64,000 bases of DNA from Aquilaria yunnanensis (lineage: Eukaryota; Streptophyta; Magnoliopsida; Malvales; Thymelaeaceae), in assembly GCA_039654915.1 (NCBI GenBank), contig CM077594.1, positions 87,682,893 to 87,746,892 on the forward strand, written 5' to 3'. Both the position numbers and the translations under genes were made by a program. The notes beneath the pieces were generated by a model. That model did no database searches, was not told the DNA's origin, and saw only the letters and a program-made list of their open reading frames with translations. Within the stretch, counting starts at the first letter, position 1; every line of letters starts with the position of its first letter. Below are positions 24,061 through 35,881 of the stretch, piece by piece.

Positions 24061-25236
24061 TACACACATGGTCTTCATCTTTCTATTGTATTCCTCATTG
24101 ACTCACTGTTCTCCTTTTTATATTATTTCACCATATTCAATAGGAAAAATTTCATAACAATTCCTATCTTCTAACAAAATAACCAAATCAATACTTAATC
24201 TATATACATTTTCAAAAGTCCTGATGACTAAACTGTTTCCATTGCAAAGTCACATATGGTTATATCCACAGCCACTGTCTTCACATGTCTTGGGTATTTT
24301 GAAAAAGCGCGGTACCTGTGAATCTATGTCTAGTTTGAAGAGAACCAAGGGTCGATAATTAGCAGAGTTGAAGGACTTGAACACCCAACTTTGATTTTTA
24401 CTTTTACTTGCGCAAAAACTAATAAAGTATAACTAAACCAATATAGATGAATTAGGGAATTGTGTTTAAGAATTATAAAAAGTCTTAATTGCTTGAAAAG
24501 TTAAAATTCTTATAATCTCGTGTATAGTTACATTTGAACAAAAAACTCTACCTATTCGGTTGTAGTAAACCCACATGTGTTAGCACATTTTCATAGACCT
24601 TGCATTTTTCAGACGTAGGACTAAGGAGTAAAGTGTCATGGATGCCCCTAAACATAACAATAATTACAGGTAAACCAAAACTAGCGTAATCCACTTGCAT
24701 GCACTATTGGCACGCTCTTTCTTTCTCTGACATTGAATTAAGCTTTCTCCTCCACTAGAACGAGTTAAGCCTCTGAATCTTACTCTCATGTAGTCAAAGC
24801 TCCTGCTCGACCTATGATAAACAAAGATAGGAGTTATAAGGCATAAGATTGAGGCAGGTTGGACATCCATTGTAGACGAAAATACTAGTAAAAAATGGGG
24901 GGGAAAAATCAGTCCCATTTGCAATATACCCTATCTTTCGTCACTCCCACAAATAGTCTAAGAATTAGCTACACAAATGAGAGAGGGGAAGTCAGAAGGG
25001 GTCACCTGATAGCATTGGAATCATACTTGAGTTGGCTGGCCAAGGTAAAGGCATTTTACTTGTTGAAAGACGATGCAATGGAGATCTGCCGTTGGACTGA
25101 ACAAAACGCCAATTCTCCAAGCGCACGAATGACTGCCTACAAGAAAGGGCCCGCAGATCGCGAATATACACGCCTCTATGCCCAAAATGGAAAGAAATGA
25201 GAGAGAGAGACCTTCAAAGATGAAGAAATCATGAAT
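24061..25236. other. Intergenic stretch, unrecognised ORFs
   Basis: An 86-aa minus-strand ORF (24664-24924) and a 101-aa plus-strand ORF (24895-25200) have no recognisable domain. Either might be remnants of a host gene interrupted by the solo LTR at 25242. The sequence after that LTR (28713 on) has no clear continuation of either frame. Confidence 0.35.
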
Positions 25237-25516
25237 GGTAGTGTGGCAACGTGTTGGGCCGTTTTCGGGAGTCGCCACCAATCGGTTTTCGCTTAGGTCG
25301 ATTGGACACCTTAAAATTGGTCTGCGAGAGTTCGGGGGTTCGGGAGTACGGTTACGTTAAAACAACTTTGTTAAAACGCCCAAAAATTGGTACCTTAGTT
25401 GATTTCAATTTTGTCTTGCTTTGCTTTAAAAAAATTCAGTTAATGTTCTAAACAGAAATTTTAACTGAATTAGTCGGATGTGGATTTTTGGTAATTAATT
25501 TGTATAGAATTTTATA

Positions 25517-26824
25517 CTTCCGAACCATGGACTCTGCTGAGTCATTTGGACACAGAAGATTTGATTCCGAACCATGGACTCTGCCGAGTCATTTGGATAC
25601 GGAATTTGGTGAAATTTTAAATAATTTTATCCATATTGTAAAAATATGAATTTTTTATCTTTTTATTTAATTTATATAGTTTTTTTTAAAAAAAAGGTTG
25701 ATATTTCCAAACCGTAGATCCTGCCGGATCATCCGGATATGGAAATTAATTTAAAGTTAATTATTTAATTATGGAATTAATTATTAGTTTAACTTATAAG
25801 TCTTTTTTATTAAATTTGTTAATGATTTAAAAAAAAAATCTTTCTTTTTTATATCTTATTATTCTTTTCTTTCTTTTCTTTTCTTTTCTTTATCTTTTTT
25901 ATTTTTATCTTTCTCTTATCTTTCTTTTCTTTTTCTTATCTGATTTTTCTTGTTTAATGAAGGATATTTATTATTTAAAGAATTACTCAATTTATAAAAG
26001 AATTAAAAAAAATAATTAATTTTTTTATTTAATAAGAAGTTAATTTAAAGGAATCAAAGAGTTTAAAAATAAAAAAAACTTTGATCATGGTACGGGGCGT
26101 TGTTACTCAGCCAGACCCTCTTCATCAGGTGAAGCAGCTCAAAAGTGGGCACGAGACAGTTTCCAGCCAATATATCATGAACTAAAATTTTTTTTTTTTT
26201 TACTTAACAATATGGTTCAGATTTATTTTACATATATATTTTTTTATGGCTAATTTCTTTAAATGAAATGAGTTTAACCATAAAATAAAGAAAAATTAAA
26301 TAACAATAAATAAAGTGGAGGTTTTCTTCTTTTATTTTATTTTATTTTATTTTTTGTTATTTTTGAAATCATTTGACTAAGATTTTTATAAAGGAAACAA
26401 AAAGTTATATCTTTTCATTATTTTAAAAGAAATAAGTAAAATATTACTGAATAAAATATTATCCTAAAATTTTTATTCTTTTTTATTAACAAAGAAAGCT
26501 AAAAATTATATTTTATTATTTTAAAAGAAATAAATAAAATATTACTGAAAAATATTAACCCAAAAATTTACTCTTTTTATTAATAAAGAAAACTAAAAAG
26601 TTATATTATAAAAATAAGTAAAATATTACTGAAAAATATTAACCCAAAAATTTTACTCTTTTTATTCTTTTTTATTAATAAAGAAAACTAAAAAGTTATA
26701 TTTTATTAAATAATTAATATATTAGTCCAAAGTGTTTATTTTTAATAAAGAAAAATTTATTTATATACTTTATTAAAAAAATATTTCCAAGCCATGGATC
26801 CTGGCGGATCATTTGGTCATGGAG
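25517..26824. repeat. Four copies of a ~42-bp three-helix hairpin
   Basis: Copies lie at 25517-25558, 25564-25605, 25703-25746 and 26784-26824. Each folds as outer stem, middle stem and inner stem around a four-base loop. In copy 2 the stems are ATTCCG/CGGAAT, CCA/TGG and GACTC/GAGTC. In copy 3 they are ATTTCCA/TGGAAAT, CCG/CGG and GATCC/GGATC. Copy 4 uses TCCA/TGGA, CCA/TGG and GATCC/GGATC. Copy 1 matches copy 2 apart from one mismatch in the outer stem. The paired changes suggest selection on structure while the element was active. Confidence 0.8.
26460..26710. repeat. ~110-bp imperfect tandem repeat in the LTR
   Basis: Three partial units share 'aaatattactgaa' and 'ctttttattaataaagaaaac'. 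AT-rich and non-coding. Confidence 0.65.
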
Positions 26825-27256
26825 TTTTAATTTTTGTTAAATTTTAATTATTTAATTAATTATAATTATTTTAATTATAATTTTATTGGATTTTTCTCGA
26901 ATTTTAAATTTTAAATATCATTATTTTAAAAATGTTTTAAAAAAAGAAGTTGATTTGTATATTTTTAGTACTATTTAATCATGCTTGTTTATTAATTTTA
27001 ACAAAAAGGAATAAAAAGTTAACTTTGTTATCTTTAAAGAAATAATAAAAACATGTATTCCAAAATAAAAATGATTAGTTTTTTTTTTAAAATGATTTTT
27101 ATTAGCTTTAATAATTAATTATAAAAGAATTTTCTGTTTTAGTTCTTATTTATTTATTAGTAAAGGTGAATTAAATGAAATAAATTATATAAAGGAAAAT
27201 TAATAAAAATAAAGTGGGGCTTTTTGGCCATCCACTTTAAAAATAAATAATAAATG

Positions 27257-27500
27257 CTAGCAAAGTTAATTAAATTAATTATTAAACAACAATAATAAAA
27301 AGTTAGTCAAGTTAATTAAATTAATTAATTAACAACAATAATAAAAAGTTAGCCAAGTTAATTAAATTAATTAACAACAATAATAAAAAGTTAGTCAAGT
27401 TAATTAAATTGATTAATTAACAACAATAATAAAAAGTTAGCCAAGTTAATTAAATTAATTATTAACAACAATAATAAAAGTTAGCAAAGTTAGTAAAGTT
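27257..27500. repeat. 42-46 bp minisatellite
   Basis: About five units contain 'aagttaattaaattaatt' and 'aacaacaataataaaa'. Unit starts at 27302, 27348, 27390 and 27436 alternate gttagtc, gttagcc, gttagtc, gttagcc, which suggests growth by dimer duplication. It decays downstream into simple ATA/AAT repeats to about 27680. Confidence 0.85.
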
Positions 27501-28186
27501 AGATGTTAATAACAATAAAAATAAAAGTTAGTAAGTTAGTTGAGGTAACAATAATAAGGTTAGTAGGTTAGTCATAATAATAATAATAATAAGGTTAGTC
27601 ATAATAATAATAAGATTAGTAAGTTAGTTATAATAATAACAATAAAAAGAAGGGTTAGTAATAATAACAATAATAAACAAATAAATAAACAAGTAAAAAT
27701 TAAAAGGGTTAGGAATCAATTCTGTAAGAACAAAATAAAAAGTCAGTGACTAAAGTGAAATAAATTGAAAAGATGATGGGTGAAACAAGGGTTTACCCTT
27801 AGAAATCAATTTTGAATTTCTGGGAACGAAAGAAACAGACGCGCGCGCGGGGGGGGGGAAGGAGGGGCAGCTGGCGGCGGGGCGGCAGCGCGGCCAGGGG
27901 CAGGGGGGGGCGGCGACGGCGGCGGCGCGGGACGAGCGACGGCAGCGTGGGGGAGCGATGGGCGGCGGCGGGACGGCGTGGAGCAGCGTGACAGAGTAAA
28001 AGAGAAGAGAGAGAAAGAGAAGGAAGAAGGAAGAAGATGGTCAATTCGTAAGGAAATAAAATTTGGGAATTTCTGGGCAGAGGGAAGATAAGCTAGGGAA
28101 TAAGGCAGTAATTTTATCTTTTTTTGAAACGGAGCTCTAAGCTTTCTTTCTATTTTTTTATGTGTTCAGCACTGAATTTGGGGGGG

Positions 28187-28195
28187 TATTTATAG
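28187..28195 (-). promoter_or_regulatory. TATA box of the solo LTR
   Basis: On the minus strand this reads CTATAAATA, followed by a C-run. It lies about 510 bp into the LTR from its minus-strand start. It orients the LTR and places the hairpins in the transcribed leader. Confidence 0.6.
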
Positions 28196-28712
28196 AAGGA
28201 GATTAGCTGAACTGTGGACGGATAAATTAATAAAAAATCTTAAACTTATCTTTTAAATTGGTAAAATAACAGTTTCAGTCCTTTACGTTACTCCAGCTCT
28301 GGATAAGCTCAGAAGCTTCTGATTTTGACAATTTTAACGTTTTCTGTCAATTTGGGCCAGAAACGTCCGTTTAGGCCCAAAATTGACGCGAAAAATTACC
28401 CAAAGCTCCTGAAACTTTCAGAATTTGTCAATTTTGTCCAAAACTTCTCAATTTTGTCATTTTTACCTCAAACTTTTAATTTTTTGTCATTTTTTTCTGA
28501 AATTGTATTTTTATTTCAAACACATACATATTCACACATATATTATTTTAAATCAAATCTTCTCAAAATAAAAATATATTTTAAACTAATTAACATAATT
28601 AAAATTTTTTAGCAATAATAATAATAATAATAATAATTTTTTTAATTAGTTTTTTTTTAAAAAAAAAATTTTAAAAAAAAAAGGTCGGACGAAATTGGGT
28701 GCCAACAGGTAG

Positions 28713-30716
28713 CTAAGTAAAGTTCTGACTGTTGCAGCTCTGACAGCAAAGCGTAGACAAGCTTGTCACGTGCTCTGTTTCAGTGGCACAGATTGTAAAT
28801 ATTTGAAACTTTTTGGGTATATTAACCCCACGTTCACATGACAATTTTTTTCCTCCCAAAAAACATGTTAACTCAGTCCTAATAACTATAGCCGAACTGG
28901 TCTTGTTCTCATAATCCAAAAACTTTTCATTCTTTACAATTTCATAAGATTCGTTCCCTTAATTCTAGGTCAGATAGATTAGGAATCGACAAAATATTTT
29001 TGTTGGACAATTATATTGTAGTCCATGAACTTTCAAATATTTATAGTCCACACAAAAAAATTTCATAAAAAAATAGAACATGAGAAAATCGTATATTTGG
29101 TTCCTGAACTTTAAAAAAAGTTCAAAATATCCCATAAAATTGCACATTTACTCCCTAGGTGTATATAAAATTCACAAATGCACCACTAAAGTTTGAAAAA
29201 TAACATTTTAGTCTTTATGCTCAAAATTTGAAGAAATTGACAGAATATCTCAATAAAATATACAAAAGTTAATTTCTTTACCTTTTGTGCTGTATGAAGT
29301 AAATATTAGAAAACTATGATTATATTTTATGAATTTTTTATTTTTATGAATTTTACTTTCTCGTAATCTTACTTTTTATTTTTCAAGTGTTTTTAGAATT
29401 TTTAAATAGGTTTGAGAGCATAATTTGTAATGATGTTAGTAATGATAACAACGAAAAACATTCGGCAAAAAGAAAAGCAAAAGGAAAAAGGAAAAAGAGC
29501 GAGCAAAGAAGGGGGAGAAAACGAAATGTGTGGCGATGAGAAAAACAGGACAGCTAAACGCGGTCGGGGAACCAATCACGGCAAGTGGGACGGCTTTAAG
29601 CGAGTGAGATGAGCCCCACGCCCACAAAAGGCCAGGGACGTCTCGAGCGCCTCGGCTCAGTGTGGTTAAGAGATGAGTGATATTTAGTAAAAATTTGGTT
29701 CGAACTCAATTTTTTTAATTCTTATTTTAACTGTAATATGTGCTGGTCGGTAGCCTTTTATATTAAAAAAATAGATACTTTTTTGTATTAGATATTGATA
29801 CACTTTAAATCTCATATTATTGTGAAAATGCATTTGAATAACAAATCAAAGAAGAAAAAGGCAAAGGGCATCACCGTACGTATATAACTTAGATATGCTT
29901 CGCGTCAAATCGGGCAACGGGGCTAACCTGTGTTCTTTTTTACTCTTCTTTTGCTTTTCTCCTTTTCAGTCACTTTCAGTCGAAGCATAGCAACCCAGAC
30001 ATCTGAAGTTGCCTGCTAGTTTAGTTTGTCAAAGTTGTGGGTATTGAATTTGCGGTCATTAAAATGCTCTGATTTCAACAGATTAAATAATGAGTTACGT
30101 TATTTAATACTTTTTCTTAATTTTGTTAATCTTTCACTTAACTTATATATCAATTAAAATTATATGCCTAAAAATTACTTTCTAAGAATATTTTTCTGAA
30201 ATGAATTTATTAATTTTTTTTCAGTAGGGTACGAAAAAATTCATGAATATTTAAGCACTTTAATAAAAACTCCATTCAAGTGACTATTAGATAGGTAAAG
30301 TGTTAACTTTTAAATGTCATTGCTTATAGATAAAAAAAATTAATAAAATTAAAATAATGAATTTTTTAATGGAAGAAGACAATCTCATGCTCTGTAACCT
30401 GATTAACTATTGAGTTTCTCATGAATAAAGAAACCCAAACAAGTGAAATGAAACCTAAGACCATATAGTAGCAACTAAGTAGTGCATCCGCGCTTTGCAG
30501 TGGGATTTGGGTAAAGTTGTTTCGCAAGTGGTTCTCTAAATGTTTCAACTCTTCAAAAGAAGCAATCTCTCGACAATTTATTACCATTTTGCTTCTATGC
30601 ATATCATTTTGAGGCTAAAAATTCTAACTAATATGGTAAAGTAGCCCCTGTAGACCCATTGTAGTAAAAAAAAAGATGCTCAAAATATTCATTGCAAATA
30701 TCTTGTGGTTAGGTAA
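28713..30716. other. Intergenic stretch
   Basis: No gene supported. Positions 29010-29230 contain 'tagtccatgaactttcaaa'-type sequence like the ends of Mutator-like MITEs, but no paired end was found. A 60-aa Lys/Glu-rich ORF at 29430-29612 is low-complexity. Confidence 0.5.
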
Positions 30717-30718
30717 TA

Positions 30719-31049
30719 CTCACTCTGTCTTATAAAAATTGTCCTATTTAATAATAAATATAAATTAAAGCTTTTTTATTTTTTACTTCATTCTTTTAAT
30801 ATAAAACCATTAGTTTATTTATTTTTATATAAAATATATGTACTTATCTAAAAAATGTTACTAGCATTTGTAATTTTTAATGGGTCTCACATACTTTTAC
30901 TCCTTATTTTCTCAATTTTTCTCCTTTCAATGTTTGATATATATATATAATAATAATAAAGTTACATTATTTAGAAAGATAAGAAGAGAATAACTATTTT
31001 AAAATTATAAAAAAAAAAATAGAGGTCAAATATTATGAAACGGAGGGAG
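30719..31049. mobile_element. Stowaway/mariner-type MITE (331 bp)
   Basis: The left end is CTCACTCTGTCTTATAAAAA; the right end, inverted, is CTCCCTCCGTTTCATAATA. TA flanks lie at 30717-30718 and 31050-31051. The left arm is more diverged. Non-coding. Confidence 0.85.
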
Positions 31050-31051
31050 TA

Positions 31052-31511
31052 ATAAGAATGTGACCTGGCCTGTATGTAAGAACACAACTGAATACCAAGA
31101 CATTTCTAACCACATTTTCACGCACCATCCTGGTTTAGACACAATTGGCATAAACACTTTTCTAAACCAACAGCTACTGACACCTAAATTTCTTCATTTT
31201 AAACAACACCATGCACCGAAACACATAAGACTCTTCTTTTTCTCTCCACGGACAGGTTTAGGAGCTACTCTCAAAATGGAGCCTAGACACAAAGAAGCAG
31301 CTATAATGCCGAGATCCTACCTTACAACCAATCAACATGAATTTGACATTAAATGCTCCATGACACATACCCACCCTTTATGCCATGAAATCATTTTCAC
31401 TGTCACTGCAATGGCCAAGCGCGGATATAATAACAAAGGGACATATTTGAAACTGAGAAAATAAAAAAGAACTGCATTTGTACGTAAAACCGATAAACAG
31501 AAATTAATGAC
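31052..31511. other. Unrecognised ORF between two MITEs
   Basis: A 134-aa plus-strand frame (31060-31464) is open but has no recognisable domain, signal or repeat. It is probably fortuitous or a remnant. Confidence 0.3.
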
Positions 31512-31519
31512 CTGTCTAC

Positions 31520-32249
31520 TAGGGGTGTTCATCCAAACCGTATAACCCGTAAATCTGGCTAATTCGAACTGAAACTAACCGCAAAGGATAAAGGTTCTAT
31601 GAGGGTTAAGGTCGGGTTGGGTAGTAATAACATAAACCCGGTAGGTTATGCGGTGCGGGTTGGGTTTTAAAATTAAAACCCGTAAAATCCGCCTCAACCC
31701 GCTTAATTGGCAAATGACACTACTTTACTTTACTCACCGTCTGACATTTTCCATTGTCAGTATGAGTGTTTGTTGCACGGGTTCATTATTTCAAATGCAA
31801 GATGAAAAATGGGAATGTAGAAGATATGAAGGACAAGCTAGATGTTTCTTATTGATCTTTTGGAACTACTCTTCTGATTTTTCTTTTCTCTGTTGTTGTT
31901 GTGTCTTTGCTATTTCTTGTTTTGTTATTACTTGTTCGGTTGTTCCTTGGATTATTGCTTGTTAGCAACATGAATTTTATTTAGATCAACACACTTTTTT
32001 TAGAAATTACATTTTGAAGTTATTGTTTGTTGTCATAATTATTTTGGATAAAAATTATTGTCTTACAGATGAATGTAAAAAACCGTTCATACCGAACCGA
32101 CCCTAACCGGTTTTTATGAGGGTCGGTTTTTTATATAATTTTGAAGTATATGGGTAGGGTCAGGTAGTGAAATGTAAAATCCGATCAATGATGCGGGTAG
32201 GGTCAGGTTGAGCATGAACCTGGTCCTACCCGCCCCGTGAACACCCCTA
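31520..32249. mobile_element. Non-autonomous hAT element (730 bp), young
   Basis: Perfect terminal inverted repeats TAGGGGTGTTCA (31520-31531) and TGAACACCCCTA (32238-32249) are flanked by a perfect 8-bp target duplication, ctgtctac (31512-31519 and 32250-32257). Subterminal repeats of 'aacccg'/'cgggtt' type crowd both ends. The intact duplication suggests a recent insertion. No transposase is encoded. Confidence 0.95.
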
Positions 32250-32257
32250 CTGTCTAC

Positions 32258-35002
32258 ACCCTTACTTTCCCACATTTGCAAATAAAGCCACACTAAACCA
32301 GTTGAAAATACAAAACTTAAATTCCATCTTCTGATAATATCTATTTGTGCTCCAAAGAACAGGAAATGAATGTTCCCAAAGAACTCCAGTTTGAAAACAG
32401 GATGTAGCATACTTCCAAAAGAGAATGCATTTTTTCAAATTTTTGAAACTGCCAGCCATAACACAACAATGATGCAGAGTTGAAGGACCATCATTGTAAT
32501 TATTTCCTCAAACATATGACAGGTGTCTCATTTTGATTCAATGGCTTGTTCTCCTTCTACACCCAGGAGGAAATCTCAAGGGGGCAAAACATTATTTACT
32601 CCCTTACCCTACACCATTTGGCACCCTCTCCCCATTTTCTTTCACTTTATAGTATTAAATAGATTTTAGGCAAAACAAGAAAACCCTAGTAGCTCTACCT
32701 CAACACATTTTTAGCTTCTCAAACCTTCTTCTTCAATTTGCAGTGTATTCGGTCAGCTTTGGCTCTTATCCAAGCCTGATTTGTCTCATTGCTAATATTT
32801 CATGATTTGTGTGTACTTGTCCTTTTGGCAATTCAATTCCTTCCAAAGATGACATTGCTAGTAGATATCGAGCATCACAGCTAGCTTGGTAATGGATAGT
32901 ACTCCATCGATTCGCCGATGGTGGTTTGGCTAAGCCCAAAAGAGATGACATTGAGTTTGTAACAATAGTGATGGGCAATATCTAAATAATGGATTGGAGG
33001 TGTTTTGTTATTTTTTTTGTATTTTATTTTTATTTTTTTGTTTTCCCAAGCCACTTGTTCAAGTATTATACTTAGATCATGGTATATTAATTCAACTGTG
33101 TGTTGGTTCAAGTTAGTATGTTGGTATGTTCAATTATTTTGTTGATTTGTTATTTTAGTTTCTCACTTCAAATTTGTAGGCATGAATATTGGGATACTCA
33201 AATTATTCAATAATTTTCTTCCCGATACAATATCTTCTGGACATATTGTATGACCTAGAATTGTGCCAACTATCTTCTGTACCTCACCGTTTCATTTTTA
33301 CTGTAGATGATGTTTGGTTTATAGTTAGTGAAATTAATGGCATTAAAAAAAAAAGATATATTACCAATTCTTTGGCATTATCTATGTATGCATGTATTCC
33401 CAAATTTAACATATTTGGCACCCATACAGTAATACTAACCCTCTTATGAAATATAATATTAAAGATAGTGAATGAGCTATTAATGATTATTTTGATACAT
33501 AATAATTATTTGATAAACTTGTAAACAAATTGAAAATTTTTAAATGATTCCAAAAAGTGTTTTTACTTTTTTTTTTTTGTGTGAAAATTTTAGGTATCTC
33601 CTTTGTTTTGTTCACTTTGGTTGGATACAGAAAAAAGAATCACTTTTAAATGAAAATGGTTCTAGGCAAAAATTAGCAAAAAATAAAATTAAATAATAGA
33701 TTATTTTTAACAGAAAAAGAACATAATACAAGTTAAATATTTTTTATAATGTTTAATATTACTTTTTATATTACACAATTAGTATTCACTTTGTGGAGCA
33801 ATGGTACATACCCGGAAAATTTGGTGCAGCAACCCTTCGCGTATTCATGCATTTTGATCTATTAAAGAACCACTAATAAATAGCTGTAACAATTGTATGA
33901 TTAATATCTTAGAAAACTATATCTGTTTAACCAGAATACAAACTGGGTTGTTATTCTTTGGATTTATAGCTATTCGTTTATTCTATATTTATTTATTTTG
34001 CTCTATTTAGTTAAATATGTGATATCTATACCACCTTAATTTGTCTTTTTTTTTTTTTTTTTTGCACTCACCTGCAATAGGGCTTTGATTCCTGTATACT
34101 GCCATTGAAATGGAACAATAATCACTCCATGCAATTGGCAGACTTCATTATTTTTCAGCCCTTGCATGACTAGCTGGCCAGTGCCTGTAATTATTTATAT
34201 TTGTCCAAGAGTCTTGCTATGAGGTAATTATGTATTGGGCCCTAACTACTTCTAAACTGAGTCACGTCAAATCTCGTTTAGAAGGAAAGTTTTCTCAAAT
34301 ATATATGTTCTTGTCGGGTATTCACATATAACTCAATCTCATACTGTAGAAGTAATGAAGAAGTGAGAATCATACATATGATATGATGTTGGACTCATAA
34401 TTCATTAAATTAAGTATTTGGGTTCAAATGAGACTCAATACTAGATGTTTATGGCTTGCATGGGTGAACACCCCTCGTTGTCCACTTTCCAACAATTTCT
34501 TCTTCCACTGGACTCAAACTCAGAACCTTAGAAAAGATGATGGGTTTCTTAATTCCATTTTGTATAGGTCTACTCTCTAACATTTTCTTCATCAACAACT
34601 CTCAAACTCAAAACCTTAGTCAAGATGTCCTTAACTTCATCTCTCCATCTCACACTATTTAATTTAACTCTAATTTATATTATAGTTAGGAAAAAGTAAC
34701 TCTTTGATACTAAGAAATATTGGAAATAGAGGGCTAGCTAGCTGTGTCATTTCTAGGTATACCACATTGTATTCCAAGCTGTCGTTACCGATTTTGTAAA
34801 ATCATACATATTAAAATATTATTTTAAGATAAAAATCAAATATAATTTACACATTTATATGTATTTTAATTATTTTGATTATAATTTTCCTAATATAAAT
34901 AAAATAAAAATGAAAGTACTATTTTTTATATAAAAATGCATGGAAAATGAAATATATAGGACAAATTTAATATTATGTATATTTAATAAAAAATCTAATT
35001 TA
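32258..35002. other. Intergenic stretch
   Basis: No gene is supported; short ORFs (for example 33189-33449) lack domains. It is AT-rich, with homopolymer T tracts near 33565 and 34048. Confidence 0.5.
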
Positions 35003-35879
35003 CCACTCCCCCGCCCCGCTTTCTTTGCACCATTTGTGTTTATACGGAGATTAAGAAATGATGAAAGTTTGTATTTTTTTTTTTAGTTTACCTCTGCCCT
35101 CCTTTCCCTTTCCCCACATTTTCCACACCATTGAATCACTGCCTTTGCTCACACAATCCAATAACCCGCCCCTTGTGTCATGCCTCCATTTGACCCTCGC
35201 TTCACACCTCTCATGACCTCACTCTATGTTGTCCGATCACTCACCCCTTGCTTTATGCCTCCATTAGCCCTTCACTTCATATTAGCCCTTGTACCTTGTC
35301 GACCAACCTTACCCCACTGAACAACCATCCGTTTTGCCGTTGTGTCAATTTTCCATCTAACCTCCTTGCTTCTGTCCCCAACACGTCGATTACCATCCCT
35401 GTCTCATCGATTTTTTCCTCAACAAGTCGGTTTCCATATCTAAGCTCCTTGCTTCTATCTCCAATGTGTTGATTTTGTTCCCGACGCATCGATTGCTATC
35501 TTCAACTCATCGATTCCTTCCCCGAAGTGTTGATTGCTGTCTTCGACCTCTTCGCTTCTGTCCATGATGCATCGATTGTTGTCTCTAAGTTCTTCATTTC
35601 TATTCTTGTTGCTTTGTTCATCAATCCGTCACCTCCTTTCCTCACTCTAGTTGTCGCCGACTCGCTGCCAAGAAGGAGTCATCCATGCTGGGATCAGAGC
35701 TGGAGGAGAGAATTGAGCAATGGGTTTTGGGGTGGAAAAAAAAGAATTGAGTGATGAGGGAATGAGAGATATAATGGTAAAGATATATGGTAAAACTTAT
35801 ATTAAAAAAATGAAATATTTTAAAGAATTTGGGACAACCCAAAATGGAAAGTGTTGCAAAGAAAGTGGCACAGAAGAAA
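35003..35879. mobile_element. Mariner-type element carrying foreign-looking sequence
   Basis: The left end has CCCCGCTTTCTTTGCACC. The right end, inverted, has GTGCCACTTTCTTTGCAAC and continues into 'tttccattttgggttgtccc', the usual subterminal sequence of plant mariner MITEs. The right end abuts TA (35880-35881); the left boundary is approximate. The centre (about 35090-35700) is C-rich with irregular ~30-bp repeats around 'catcgattg' and 'ccttgcttctgtcc'. This is unlike the AT-rich ends and suggests captured DNA. Confidence 0.65.
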
Positions 35880-35881
35880 TA

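Larger units (their letters stand above)
25242..28707 (-). mobile_element. Solo LTR (3466 bp) with internal repeats and hairpins
   Basis: The segment runs from TGTGGCAACG to GGTGCCAACA and is flanked by a perfect 5-bp duplication GGTAG (25237-25241 and 28708-28712). Read on the minus strand it starts TGTTGGCACCC, a common start for large plant Ty3/gypsy LTRs, and has a TATA box at 28187-28195. A GC-rich leader (27840-27990) and a long AT-rich R-U5 follow. Near its minus-strand 3' end is the 'ggcgactcccgaaaac' motif. No gag or pol is present, so it is a solo LTR. It contains four related hairpins (25517-26824), a ~110-bp repeat (26460-26710), a 42-46 bp minisatellite (27257-27500) and an ORF of low-complexity Pro/Arg (27799-28044, minus) that is probably leader, not protein. 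Confidence 0.88.

Noticed and set aside
27799..28044. 81-aa Pro/Arg-rich minus-strand frame
   Set aside because: It lies in the GC-rich leader of the solo LTR and is low-complexity, with no domain.
21841..28700. CRISPR-like or phage-like repeat arrays
   Set aside because: The repeats lack regular spacers and sit in plant retroelement DNA.
25252..28707. LTR start at TGTTGGGCCG (25252)
   Set aside because: The flanks would not match. Starting at 25242 gives the GGTAG duplication.
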